DNA of 7,136 nt, from positions 1-7,136 of the forward strand of contig JAHEMB010000166.1 of assembly GCA_024643915.1 (NCBI GenBank). Direction: 5' to 3'. The translations under genes were made by a program, and so were the position numbers. This DNA comes from Rhodothermaceae bacterium (GTDB taxonomy: Bacteria; Bacteroidota; Rhodothermia; Rhodothermales; JAHEMB01). Positions 1-5,677 of the stretch are shown one piece after another (position 1 is the first letter of the stretch; every line of letters begins with the position of its first letter). The notes beneath the pieces were generated by a model that was not told the origin of the DNA, made no database searches, and saw nothing but the letters and a program-made list of their open reading frames with translations.

Positions 1-210
1 TAAAACGTCGTAGAGGGCCGCCCGCACCGGCAGGCTCTCCTTGACCGAGAAGCGCACCGTCGCCTCGGGGTTGAACGGGTTGGGGTAGACCGGCGCCAGG
101 AGGAAGCGCTCGGCCATGTCCAGGATGACTTCGACCTCGGGGCTGTACGCCCAGCCACCGTCGAAGTCGACTTGCTTTAGGCGGAACGTGTGGCGGCCCG
201 GCTGGAACTG
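1..210 (-). pseudogene. C-terminal remnant of a type IX-secreted protein (5'-truncated, 3' end beyond window)
   Basis: Read on the minus strand from about 210 down to 1, this frame encodes HTFRLKQVDFDGG, then AYSPEVEV, then the sorting-domain box YPNPFNPEATVRFSVKES and ALYDVL, where it leaves the window. The final part is the type IX secretion C-terminal sorting domain (Por secretion tail), which directs export across the outer membrane and is cleaved during surface attachment. Of 64 residues that align without gaps, 47 are identical to the tail of the gene at 5849-7136. Upstream of about 207 the similarity stops. The frame stays open to a stop at 532-534, but none of the three minus frames there continues the fibronectin-like domain that precedes the tail in the paralogue. 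I therefore read it as a 3' remnant cut at its 5' side, not an intact gene. A true short or unusual gene starting at a GTG near 240-330 cannot be excluded. Confidence 0.65.
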
Positions 211-310
211 GCAAGAAGAAGCGGGGGTTAAGACGCGCACGCGAAACACCGCCCGATTGGCCGCCCCCTGGCTGGTCGGGCTTCTTCGTAGCTCACTTGC
301 CCAAAGCCCC

Positions 311-1066
311 GTGAAGCTCTGCCTGATCACCGATGACGCCCAAGTGGAGGCCGCCGCCCGGGTGGCCTGCCCGCCACCCCACGCCCTCACCGTGTTTGCC
401 CTTGAGGGCCTCGTCAACGCGCAGAACACGCTTTCTTCGCATGGGGAGGCTGTCTGCCGTGCCGCCGAGGAGGCCACGGTGGTCCTCGTCGAGTGGCAGA
501 TCGAGAAGGCGCCGGTCATCAACACGCTGGGCTACCACCTCCGCCGCACCCTCCCGGTGCCCCTGCTGGCCCTCTGCCAGGGCGGGCAGGAGGATCATAT
601 CGCCGCCCTCGCTGCCGGGGCCGACGGCACGGCCACGTTCCCCCTCTACCTGCCCCTGTTGCAGGCGCGCGCCGTGGCCTACCACCGCCTCGTTGCCGCC
701 GCCCGCACTTGGGCGCCGGCCGAGGACGCGGGCCGCCCTGCCTCCCCTCCGCCTGCCCGCGTCTTTGGCGCCCTCCGCCTCGACCACGCCGCTCACCGCT
801 TCTTTGTCAACGGCGCCGAGGTGGAACTGACGCCCCGCGAGTTTGCCCTCCTCGACTTCCTCATCGCGCGGGCCGACGACGCCCTCTCCCGCGACGAACT
901 CCTCGACCAGGTGTGGGGCATCAACTTCGACACGGGCACCAACATGGTGGATGTCTACATGCACTTCCTCCGTAGGAAGCTCGAAGCCTTCGGCCTCAAG
1001 GAGATGATCCAGACGGTACGCGGATACGGCTACCGCCTGGCCCTGCCTGCTGACGGCGCGGCTTGA
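311..1066 (+). CDS. OmpR/PhoB-family winged-helix regulator with degenerate receiver domain
   Basis: This 251-residue protein is probably a cytoplasmic DNA-binding transcription regulator. Residues 1-130 have the receiver layout: an N-terminal strand with the acidic pair D8-D9, the strand VVLVEW at 57-62, and PVPLLAL followed by an AAGAD turn near 101-105. Residues 150-246 are a clear OmpR-type winged helix: the LTPREFALLDFLI helix, LSRDELLDQVWG, the recognition helix around NMVDVYMHFLRRKL (211-224), and the wing TVRGYGYRL. The usual phospho-acceptor Asp is Glu61, the switch Thr/Ser position is Ala or Leu (87-88), and the conserved Lys before Pro is Phe110, so classical phosphorylation is unlikely. 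I chose GTG at 311 because it gives the typical VKLCLITDD start. The frame is open back to 116, but that part lies over the opposing secreted-protein tail and adds nothing receiver-like. No histidine kinase gene is adjacent. Its targets are unknown. Confidence 0.87.
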   Translation: MKLCLITDDAQVEAAARVACPPPHALTVFALEGLVNAQNTLSSHGEAVCRAAEEATVVLVEWQIEKAPVINTLGYHLRRTLPVPLLALCQGGQEDHIAALAAGADGTATFPLYLPLLQARAVAYHRLVAAARTWAPAEDAGRPASPPPARVFGALRLDHAAHRFFVNGAEVELTPREFALLDFLIARADDALSRDELLDQVWGINFDTGTNMVDVYMHFLRRKLEAFGLKEMIQTVRGYGYRLALPADGAA

Positions 1067-1128
1067 GAATCCCACCGGGATGCCGATACTCCGGGTTGGA
1101 CCCTGCTCCAACCATCCACGCCGGACCG

Positions 1129-1428
1129 ATGGAAACGAACCCAAATTCCTCGTCCATCTCCACGACCCTTCTCGTCACGCTCGGCCTGATCGCCCTGGCC
1201 GTGGCCCTCTTCCTGCCCTTCAAAGAGGTGATCGGCTCCATTGTGGCGCGCCCGGTGGGCGTGGCGGCCCTCTGCGCCCTCGGCCTCACCTACAGCGCCT
1301 TCACCCTGCGCACCGACGTGCGCCGCTGGAAGACCTACACGCGCTCCCGCAAAGCCGCCGTGGCCCTCACCTACAGCCTCTGGCTCGCCCTCAGCCTCTG
1401 GGCCGCCGTGTTGTACGTGGGGGCGTGA
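1129..1428 (+). CDS. Small three-helix membrane protein, function unknown
   Basis: This 99-residue protein has three predicted hydrophobic helices at about 12-30, 43-60 and 76-97. The segment between helices two and three (61-75, RTDVRRWKTYTRSRK) is strongly basic. By the positive-inside rule that loop should be cytoplasmic, placing the N terminus inside and the C terminus outside. I do not recognise the family and see no catalytic motif. It begins 62 bp after the regulator's stop on the same strand, so the two may be co-transcribed, but no promoter or terminator between them is evident. The ATG at 1129 is preferred. An in-frame TTG at 1063 would overlap the regulator's stop and add 22 residues (rich in Pro and Gly, without a signal) that do not look like protein. 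No Shine-Dalgarno sequence precedes either start. Confidence 0.7.
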   Translation: METNPNSSSISTTLLVTLGLIALAVALFLPFKEVIGSIVARPVGVAALCALGLTYSAFTLRTDVRRWKTYTRSRKAAVALTYSLWLALSLWAAVLYVGA

Positions 1429-1449
1429 TGCGTGAGGGTGCTTGACTTC

Positions 1450-1568
1450 AACTTTTCCCTTTTCGCTCCCCGCTCTCCCCTCCCCACCCACTTCTCTGTC
1501 GTTTCTCCGTCTCGTCGTTTCTCCGGCTCCTCAACTCGTCGATTCGTCGGCTCGTCGTTTCCTCGTCT
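1450..1568. repeat. Pyrimidine-rich tract with degenerate TCGTCGTTTCTCCG-like units
   Basis: The plus strand is almost purely pyrimidine from about 1450 to 1500. It then carries imperfect repeats of about 15 bp built on TCGTCGTTTCTCCG: near 1496-1509 (TCTGTCGTTTCTCCG-like), 1510-1525, and 1550-1565, with further CTCGTCGATTCGTCGG spacing in between. It lies between convergent genes and encodes nothing recognisable. I see the repeats directly. Whether this is a genome-wide interspersed repeat family is unknown. Confidence 0.5.
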
Positions 1569-1608
1569 CAAGCCGTTCACCGCTCTCTGCTCCACGCTCG
1601 AACCCAAC

Positions 1609-1656
1609 AAAAAACCCGGCTCCCCGGCGGCGTGAGCCGTTGTGGGAGAGCCGGGT
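1609..1656 (-). terminator. Intrinsic terminator of the lipoprotein gene
   Basis: The arms ACCCGGCTC (1614-1622) and GAGCCGGGT (1648-1656) are perfectly complementary. The stem continues as CCC (1623-1625) with GGG (1644-1646) past a single bulged A at 1647. A small inner stem, CGGC/GCCG (1628-1631/1636-1639), lies in the loop. On the minus strand the stem is followed directly by six T (1614-1609). It begins 36 bp beyond the stop of the lipoprotein gene, so it fits that gene. There is no T-run on the plus strand, so it is weaker evidence for ending the plus-strand gene that stops at 1428. Confidence 0.85.
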
Positions 1657-1692
1657 GTTGCGCGGCCTGATGACCGCACCCATGTGAAGCGC

Positions 1693-2265
1693 TTAGAGGA
1701 GCGGCTGCGTGCTCGTGGGCGCCGTCTGCTGGGCAGCGGCGGCTTTGTCGAGGGCGGCCTGGGCGAGGTCGCGGGCCTCGCTGAGCTGCCCGTTGGCGAA
1801 GGCGTCCTGGGCCTGCATCAACAGGCTCTGGGCGGAGTCGCTCCCGCCCTGCATAGCCACGTTGGCGGCATTGCCTGCAGCAGGTGCCGGCATTGCGGCA
1901 ACGGCGGCCTCAGCCTGGGCGAGGAGGCTCTGGACCTCACCGCCCATCTCCTCCTTGGCGATCTCCACCTGGGCGGCGGCGTCGTTGGCAAGCTGGGTGG
2001 CGCTGGCGAGCAGGGCCTGGGCGTAGTCGTAGTCACGCGAGAACGCGGACTCGCTGTTCTGCACCTCGATCTCCGCCTGGGCAGCGGCGAATGAGTCCTG
2101 CGCGGCCTGGTAGAGGTCGGCCACGTAGAGGTCGGCCTCGGCCGAGTCGGCGGCGGCGAGGGCGGCCTGGGCGGCCATCACCTCTGCTTCGGGCGCCTGC
2201 GCACACCCGCTGAACAAGCCAAAGGCAAGGGTACAGGAAAGGGTAACAAGGCTGAGTTTTTTCAT
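1693..2265 (-). CDS. Alanine-rich DUF4398-like lipoprotein
   Basis: This 190-residue protein starts with MKK and a hydrophobic stretch, then a lipobox ending in LFSGC. Cys21 would be the lipidated residue, which makes it a lipoprotein anchored in the cell envelope. Residues 24-120 are alanine- and glutamine-rich helices of the form EVMAAQAALAAAD..ADLY..DLYQAAQDSFAAAQAEI, followed by DYDYAQALLASATQLA. This resembles the DUF4398 helical-bundle family of periplasmic lipoproteins. A flexible Ala/Pro/Gly segment (about 121-143) leads to a final helical pair, LMQAQDAFANGQLSEARDLAQ, that resembles a single TPR-like unit. There is no enzyme motif, so a structural or periplasmic binding role is a guess. 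Position -3 of the lipobox is Phe rather than Leu, a mild departure. It stands alone, with a terminator behind it and 420 bp of gene-free DNA ahead of it. The family call is from pattern, not alignment. Confidence 0.85.
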   Translation of the reverse strand: MKKLSLVTLSCTLAFGLFSGCAQAPEAEVMAAQAALAAADSAEADLYVADLYQAAQDSFAAAQAEIEVQNSESAFSRDYDYAQALLASATQLANDAAAQVEIAKEEMGGEVQSLLAQAEAAVAAMPAPAAGNAANVAMQGGSDSAQSLLMQAQDAFANGQLSEARDLAQAALDKAAAAQQTAPTSTQPLL

Positions 2266-2351
2266 CGGTAGTATGATAAGCCAGGGTTGGTGAGGTGTCG
2301 GAAATCTGTTCGGCGAATAACGAAAAGCCGCCCTTCAGCGAACAGCCGACA

Positions 2352-2382
2352 TGATGCGAAGAAAACCCTACGCACCGCATCA
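2352..2382. repeat. Inverted repeat TGATGCG/CGCATCA upstream of the lipoprotein gene
   Basis: Perfect 7-bp arms lie at 2352-2358 and 2376-2382 around a 17-base spacer, 87 bp or more upstream of the lipoprotein start. The site could be a regulator-binding dyad or an RNA hairpin in the leader. The sequence alone does not decide. Confidence 0.35.
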
Positions 2383-2388
2383 AAGCGG

Positions 2389-2417
2389 GATTAAAAGAAG
2401 GCAATAGGAGATTAAAA
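2389..2417 (-). promoter_or_regulatory. Paired TTTTAATC direct repeats, possible operator
   Basis: On the minus strand TTTTAATC occurs twice, at 2417-2410 and 2396-2389, 21 bp apart, which is about two helical turns. This is the most AT-rich patch of the gene-free region and lies 124-152 bp upstream of the lipoprotein start. Same-face direct repeats suit binding by a dimeric regulator such as an OmpR-type protein, but no link to a particular factor can be shown. Confidence 0.3.
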
Positions 2418-2437
2418 CACGCTTAATACTACCTCCG

Positions 2438-2534
2438 CTTGCGCGGTTTGCTCGGTCAGTCGAGCTTTGCCCTCGTGTGTGCATGGCCGAGGGAAAGAAT
2501 GGACGACACGAGTGCGTAGCGCGACTGACGCAAG
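2438..2534. other. Highly self-complementary element in the 420-bp intergenic region
   Basis: The stretch 2266-2685 holds no convincing gene. Its central part can fold into nested helices: GTCAGTCG (2455-2462) with CGACTGAC (2522-2529), extended by CTTGC (2438-2442) with GCAAG (2530-2534). Inside these, CTCGTGT (2472-2478) pairs with ACACGAG (2506-2512). Competing local hairpins are GCTCG/CGAGC (2450-2454/2461-2465) and CCCTCG/CGAGGG (2470-2475/2488-2493). CCTCGTGTGT (2471-2480) also matches ACACACGAGG at 2586-2595. AATGGACGA is repeated directly at 2498-2506 and 2536-2544. This could be a structured leader or small RNA on either strand, or decayed repeat DNA. It matches no RNA family I know. 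Confidence 0.35.
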
Positions 2535-2592
2535 TAATGGACGAGAAAAGCAGGATCATGTGTTCACCCCCCCCTACGTCCGCACACACACG

Positions 2593-2606
2593 AGGCGGAG
2601 CCGCCT
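2593..2606. repeat. Compact hairpin AGGCG-GAGC-CGCCT
   Basis: AGGCGG (2593-2598) and CCGCCT (2601-2606) form a GC-rich hairpin with a 4-base loop. It lies about 80 bp beyond the ATPase stop. On the minus strand it is followed by CGTGTGTGTG rather than a T-run, so at best it is a weak terminator. Confidence 0.3.
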
Positions 2607-2614
2607 GACGTTGG

Positions 2615-2666
2615 CAAATCCGGCTTCGGATGATAGGGGCAAGCCACATCGGTTCAGCCGGATTTG
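2615..2666 (-). terminator. Inverted repeat just after the ATPase gene, possible terminator-like hairpin
   Basis: CAAATCCGGCT (2615-2625) and AGCCGGATTTG (2656-2666) are perfect 11-bp arms around 30 bases, starting 20 bp beyond the ATPase stop on the minus strand. No T-run follows, so it is not a standard intrinsic terminator. It may instead protect the 3' end of the message or act with Rho. A short hairpin, ATCCG-gctt-CGGAT (2618-2631), uses part of the same arm and would exclude the long one. Confidence 0.4.
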
Positions 2667-2685
2667 GTATGACCCGCCTCCCACC

Positions 2686-5490
2686 TCAGCGTTTCTTCCC
2701 CGCTTCGTGCCGTGCGCGCCGCGCCTCGTGCCGGGCGAGTTGCTTGTGGAACTGCCGCTGGCGCAGGCGTTTCTCGACGCTGATCACCGGCAGCACCACG
2801 AGGGCCACGAGGGTCGCCTTGGCCCACGCCTCCAGGCCGAGCGGCGCCGAGCCGAAGACCGCGTTCATGAAAGGCAGGTAGACGAAGCCCGCCTGCAAAA
2901 CCAGCAGCACGAAGATGCCCACGTAGATCCACCGATTGCTCCACAGGCCGATCTCGAGGGCGGAGTCGCGGAGGGAGCGGCAGTTGAGCAGGTAGAAGAT
3001 CTGGAAGAGGATGACGGTGGTAACGGCAGTGGTCTGCGCGTACCGCAGCGCCGGCAACGCCGCCACGCCCTGCCCCAGCATCGAATGGTATTCGTAGAGG
3101 AAGAGGCCGATGCCGCCGGCCGTCATCAGCAGGGCCACCAAAATAGTGCGCGTGAGGACGAAGCGGCTCAAGAGCGGCTCGGCGGGCTCCCTCGGCGGGC
3201 GGCGCATCACGTTCGGTTCCATCGCCTCGAACGCCAGGGGTAGGGCCAGCGCCACGGTGGCGACGAGGTTGATCCAGAGGATCTGCACGGGCTCCATCGG
3301 CAGCAGCGGGTCGTTGCCGAAAATCGGAAAGAACAGCACGGCCAGCAGAATGATGAGCGCCTCGCCCATGTTGGTCGGCAGCACGAAGGCGAGCGACTTG
3401 AGAAGGTTGTCGTAGACGCGGCGCCCCTCCTCCACGGCGGCGGCGATGCTGGCGAAGTTATCGTCGGCCAGGACGATGTCGGCGGCTTCTTTCGAGACGG
3501 CGGTGCCGGACTGCCCCATCGCCACGCCGATATCGGCCTGTTTGAGGGCGGGGGCGTCGTTGACCCCATCGCCCGTCATGGCGACGACCTGGCCCTGGCG
3601 CTGGAGGCACCGCACGAGGCGCAGCTTGTGCTCGGGCGCCACGCGCGCGAAGATGGTGCGCGTGCGGGCCGTTTCGGCCAGCGTCGCCTCGTCCATCGCC
3701 TCGATCTGGGCCCCCGTCACCACGGTGTCCTCGCGATGCAGCAGGCCTAGCTGCCGCCCGATGGCCCCGGCGGTGGCCTGATGATCGCCCGTGATCATCT
3801 TGACGTGGATGCCCGCCCGGCGGCACAGCCGCACGGCCTCCATCGCCTCGGGGCGCGGCGGGTCGATCATGCCCTGCAAGCCGAGCAGCGTCAGCCCGCC
3901 CTCCATCGCTTCTTCCGATAGTTCGCTATCCGCGATGTCTATCCGGGCAAAAGCCAGCACGCGCATCCCTTCCCCGGCGAGGCGCTCGACCTCGGCCAGC
4001 ACTTCGGCTTCGTCGAGGGGCGCCCCTTCGGCCCGCACACAGCGCCGCGCAATCACTTCCGGCGCGCCTTTCACGAAGGCGACGCGCCCCTCCTCGCCTG
4101 CATGCAGCGTCGCCATGAACTGCCGGTGCGACTCGAACGGGACGGCATCCTGCCGGGGCCACGCTACGGGCGTTGCTTCATCACAAAGCCCCGCCTTGCG
4201 CGCCACCACGAGGAGCGCGCCCTCCGTCGGGTCACCGTTGACGCGCCAGCCGCTTTCGGCTTGTTCCAGGGCGGCATCGTTGCAGAGGAGGCCGGCGGTG
4301 AGGAGGGCATCCAGGTCGTCGGGCAGGCCGTAGGGGGCCGCTCCCTTCTGCCGCAGCGCCCCCTCCGGCGCATAGCCGACGCCCTCGACTTCGTAGGCGC
4401 CGGCAGCGGGCGTCCAGAGGGCCTGCACGGTCATCTCGCCGCGCGTGAGCGTGCCCGTCTTGTCGGTGCAGATGACGGTGGTGCTGCCGAGCGTCTCCAC
4501 CGCGGGCAGGTGGCGGATGACCGCGTTGCGCCGCGCCATGCGCTGCACGCCGATGGCGAGGGCGATGGTGATGATGGCTGGCAACCCCTCCGGGATGGCC
4601 GCCACGGCAAGCGTGATGGCCGCCAGGACGGCATCGACGAGGGGGTAGCCGCGCCACAGCCCCACGCCCATCAGCAGGAGGGCCACCAGGCTGATGCCGA
4701 GGGTGAGCACTTTACCGAACGTGGCGATCTGCCGTGTCAGCGGCGTCTCCACCTCCGTTGCCTCTTCGAGGAGGGTCGAGATGCGGCCCAACTCGGTGCC
4801 CTGCCCCGTGGCAACGACCACCCCCGTGCCCGTGCCGTAGGTGATCATGGTGCCCGAGAACGCGAGGTTGCGCCGGTCGCCCAGGCCCGCACCGGCGCCC
4901 ATCACGCCCGTCTCTTTCGTCACCGGCACCGACTCGCCCGTGAGCGCGGCCTCCTCGATCTGCAAGTGGCGCACCGCGAAGAGCCGCAAATCCGCCGGTA
5001 CCTTGTCCCCCGATTGCAGCAGGACGACGTCGCCCGGCACGAGGTCGCGGGCGGGCAGGTCGGCCCGGTGGCCGTCGCGCAGGGCGGTCGCCGTCTCGGG
5101 CACGAATTCGACGAGGGCGGCGATGGCGCGGCTCGCCCGATACTCTTGAAAAAAACCGATGAGGGTGTTGAGCACCACCACGCCCAGCACCACGAGGCCA
5201 TCGACGAGCTTGCCCATGAGCAGGGCGAGGAGAGCCGAGGCGAGGAGGACGTAGATGAGCGGGTTGTTGATCTGCCGCCACAGCAACGCGGCCACGCCCG
5301 GCCCTTTGGCGCGCGGCAGCACGTTCGGCCCGTGGAGTTCGAGGCGGCGGCGGGCCTCGTCGCTGCCGAGGCCGTGGCGCGGCGCCTCCAGGGCTTCGAG
5401 CACGGTCTCGGCCGGCTGCTCGTGCCACGCGCCCGGGCGCGCTTCTGCCACCTGTTGTTCCGGCTCCGAAGCGTCTATCGTCGTCGTCAT
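2686..5490 (-). CDS. P2-type cation-transporting P-type ATPase, probable Mn2+ (Mn2+/Ca2+) exporter
   Basis: This complete 934-residue inner-membrane pump couples ATP hydrolysis to cation movement. The order is normal: N-terminal cation-ATPase domain (about 20-90), two helices, actuator domain with TGES at 184-187, the M4 motif PEGLP at 300-304, phosphorylated Asp343 in DKTGTLT, the nucleotide domain with KGAPE (474-478), DPPRPE (543-548), TGDH (567-570), TGDGVND (639-645), and six C-terminal helices ending in a basic tail. M5 has TNMGE (Asn707, Glu710), matching the Asn/Glu site of calcium pumps. M6 reads NLVAT (741-745), where SERCA has NLVTD, so the M6 Asp is a Thr. This places it in the PacL/Pma1-like bacterial group rather than among strict Ca2+ pumps. 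The yybP-ykoY riboswitch in its leader points to Mn2+ as the substrate or co-substrate. ATG at 5490 is used; there is no strong ribosome-binding site. It is transcribed alone. Confidence 0.95.
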   Translation of the reverse strand: MTTTIDASEPEQQVAEARPGAWHEQPAETVLEALEAPRHGLGSDEARRRLELHGPNVLPRAKGPGVAALLWRQINNPLIYVLLASALLALLMGKLVDGLVVLGVVVLNTLIGFFQEYRASRAIAALVEFVPETATALRDGHRADLPARDLVPGDVVLLQSGDKVPADLRLFAVRHLQIEEAALTGESVPVTKETGVMGAGAGLGDRRNLAFSGTMITYGTGTGVVVATGQGTELGRISTLLEEATEVETPLTRQIATFGKVLTLGISLVALLLMGVGLWRGYPLVDAVLAAITLAVAAIPEGLPAIITIALAIGVQRMARRNAVIRHLPAVETLGSTTVICTDKTGTLTRGEMTVQALWTPAAGAYEVEGVGYAPEGALRQKGAAPYGLPDDLDALLTAGLLCNDAALEQAESGWRVNGDPTEGALLVVARKAGLCDEATPVAWPRQDAVPFESHRQFMATLHAGEEGRVAFVKGAPEVIARRCVRAEGAPLDEAEVLAEVERLAGEGMRVLAFARIDIADSELSEEAMEGGLTLLGLQGMIDPPRPEAMEAVRLCRRAGIHVKMITGDHQATAGAIGRQLGLLHREDTVVTGAQIEAMDEATLAETARTRTIFARVAPEHKLRLVRCLQRQGQVVAMTGDGVNDAPALKQADIGVAMGQSGTAVSKEAADIVLADDNFASIAAAVEEGRRVYDNLLKSLAFVLPTNMGEALIILLAVLFFPIFGNDPLLPMEPVQILWINLVATVALALPLAFEAMEPNVMRRPPREPAEPLLSRFVLTRTILVALLMTAGGIGLFLYEYHSMLGQGVAALPALRYAQTTAVTTVILFQIFYLLNCRSLRDSALEIGLWSNRWIYVGIFVLLVLQAGFVYLPFMNAVFGSAPLGLEAWAKATLVALVVLPVISVEKRLRQRQFHKQLARHEARRARHEAGKKR

Positions 5491-5519
5491 AAGTCGGTTT
5501 GAGACAACCCTGTAAAATC

Positions 5520-5561
5520 AAAAAACCTCCACCCCCCCGAAAACATCGGGACGGTGAAGGT
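5520..5561 (-). terminator. Riboswitch-controlled intrinsic terminator in the ATPase leader
   Basis: On the minus strand the stem pairs ACCT (5561-5558) with AGGT (5528-5525), CACC region 5556-5553 with 5533-5530, and CCCGA/TCGGG (5550-5546 with 5540-5536, either orientation) around a 5-base loop. G-U pairs fill the joints and a one-pair mismatch sits near 5534/5552. Six T follow at 5525-5520. It ends 29 nt before the ATPase start codon, so it can only make sense as a regulated attenuator of that gene. Its 5' arm contains the CCTTC that also forms P1 of the riboswitch, so the two folds exclude each other. Confidence 0.88.
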
Positions 5562-5660
5562 CTCGCATCCTAGCCGCGGCTACCGGCTCCGGGGTGCCGG
5601 AGCGTCTTGACGATGGCCGCGCCTGCTTTTTCGGTGCAGGTGCTACTCCCCTTCGTAAAT
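5556..5660 (-). promoter_or_regulatory. yybP-ykoY Mn2+-sensing riboswitch aptamer
   Basis: Read on the minus strand, the leader carries the family's core elements in the expected order. GAAGGGGAGTAGC (5654-5642) holds the 5' P1 strand and the conserved GGGGAGTAG loop. A P2 hairpin follows, CCTGC/GCAGG (5640-5636/5626-5622). P3 pairs CGCGGC with GCCGCG (5621-5616/5580-5575). Inside it are the ATCGTCAAG element (5614-5606) and a 7-bp hairpin GCTCCGG/CCGGAGC (5603-5597/5592-5586). The 3' core is GATGCGAGACCTTC (5569-5556), whose CCTTC (5560-5556) closes P1 with GAAGG (5654-5650). In this family Mn2+ bridges the two conserved loops. Here binding would keep CCTTC in P1, blocking the terminator and switching the ATPase on. 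A short hairpin CGGCG/CGCCG (5677-5673/5665-5661) precedes the aptamer. The call is by motif recall from known members, without a covariance search. Confidence 0.9.
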
Positions 5661-5677
5661 CGGCGGCTATTACGCCG

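Noticed and set aside
116..310. An upstream ATG start extending the regulator by 65 residues
   Set aside because: The extra residues lie opposite the conserved secreted-protein tail and are not receiver-like. GTG at 311 gives the typical receiver N terminus.
293..1144. A 283-codon minus-strand open frame opposite the regulator
   Set aside because: Its product has no recognisable domain. The plus strand encodes a full winged helix and receiver fold in the same place.
1642..2094. A 150-codon plus-strand open frame opposite the lipoprotein gene
   Set aside because: The minus strand has a lipoprotein signal, a helical family pattern and a well-placed terminator. The plus frame is Gly/Leu-rich shadow sequence.
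2430..2540. Possible tRNA, tmRNA or signal-recognition RNA in the structured intergenic region
   Set aside because: No T-loop GGTTCGAATCC-like sequence, no tmRNA end signature and no SRP core motif is present on either strand.
2380..2649. An 89-codon minus-strand open frame in the intergenic region
   Set aside because: No homology pattern, no signal peptide or domain, and it runs across several hairpins. The inverted repeats explain the stretch better.
2467..3243. A 258-codon plus-strand open frame starting in the intergenic region
   Set aside because: Most of it lies opposite the C-terminal end of the ATPase, and its composition is typical of an antisense shadow. The intergenic part shows no start signal or family resemblance.
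4102..5502. A 466-codon open frame on the plus strand opposite the ATPase gene
   Set aside because: It is the antisense shadow of a GC-rich gene. Its product is rich in Arg, His and Gly with no recognisable domain, while the minus strand carries every P-type ATPase motif in order.
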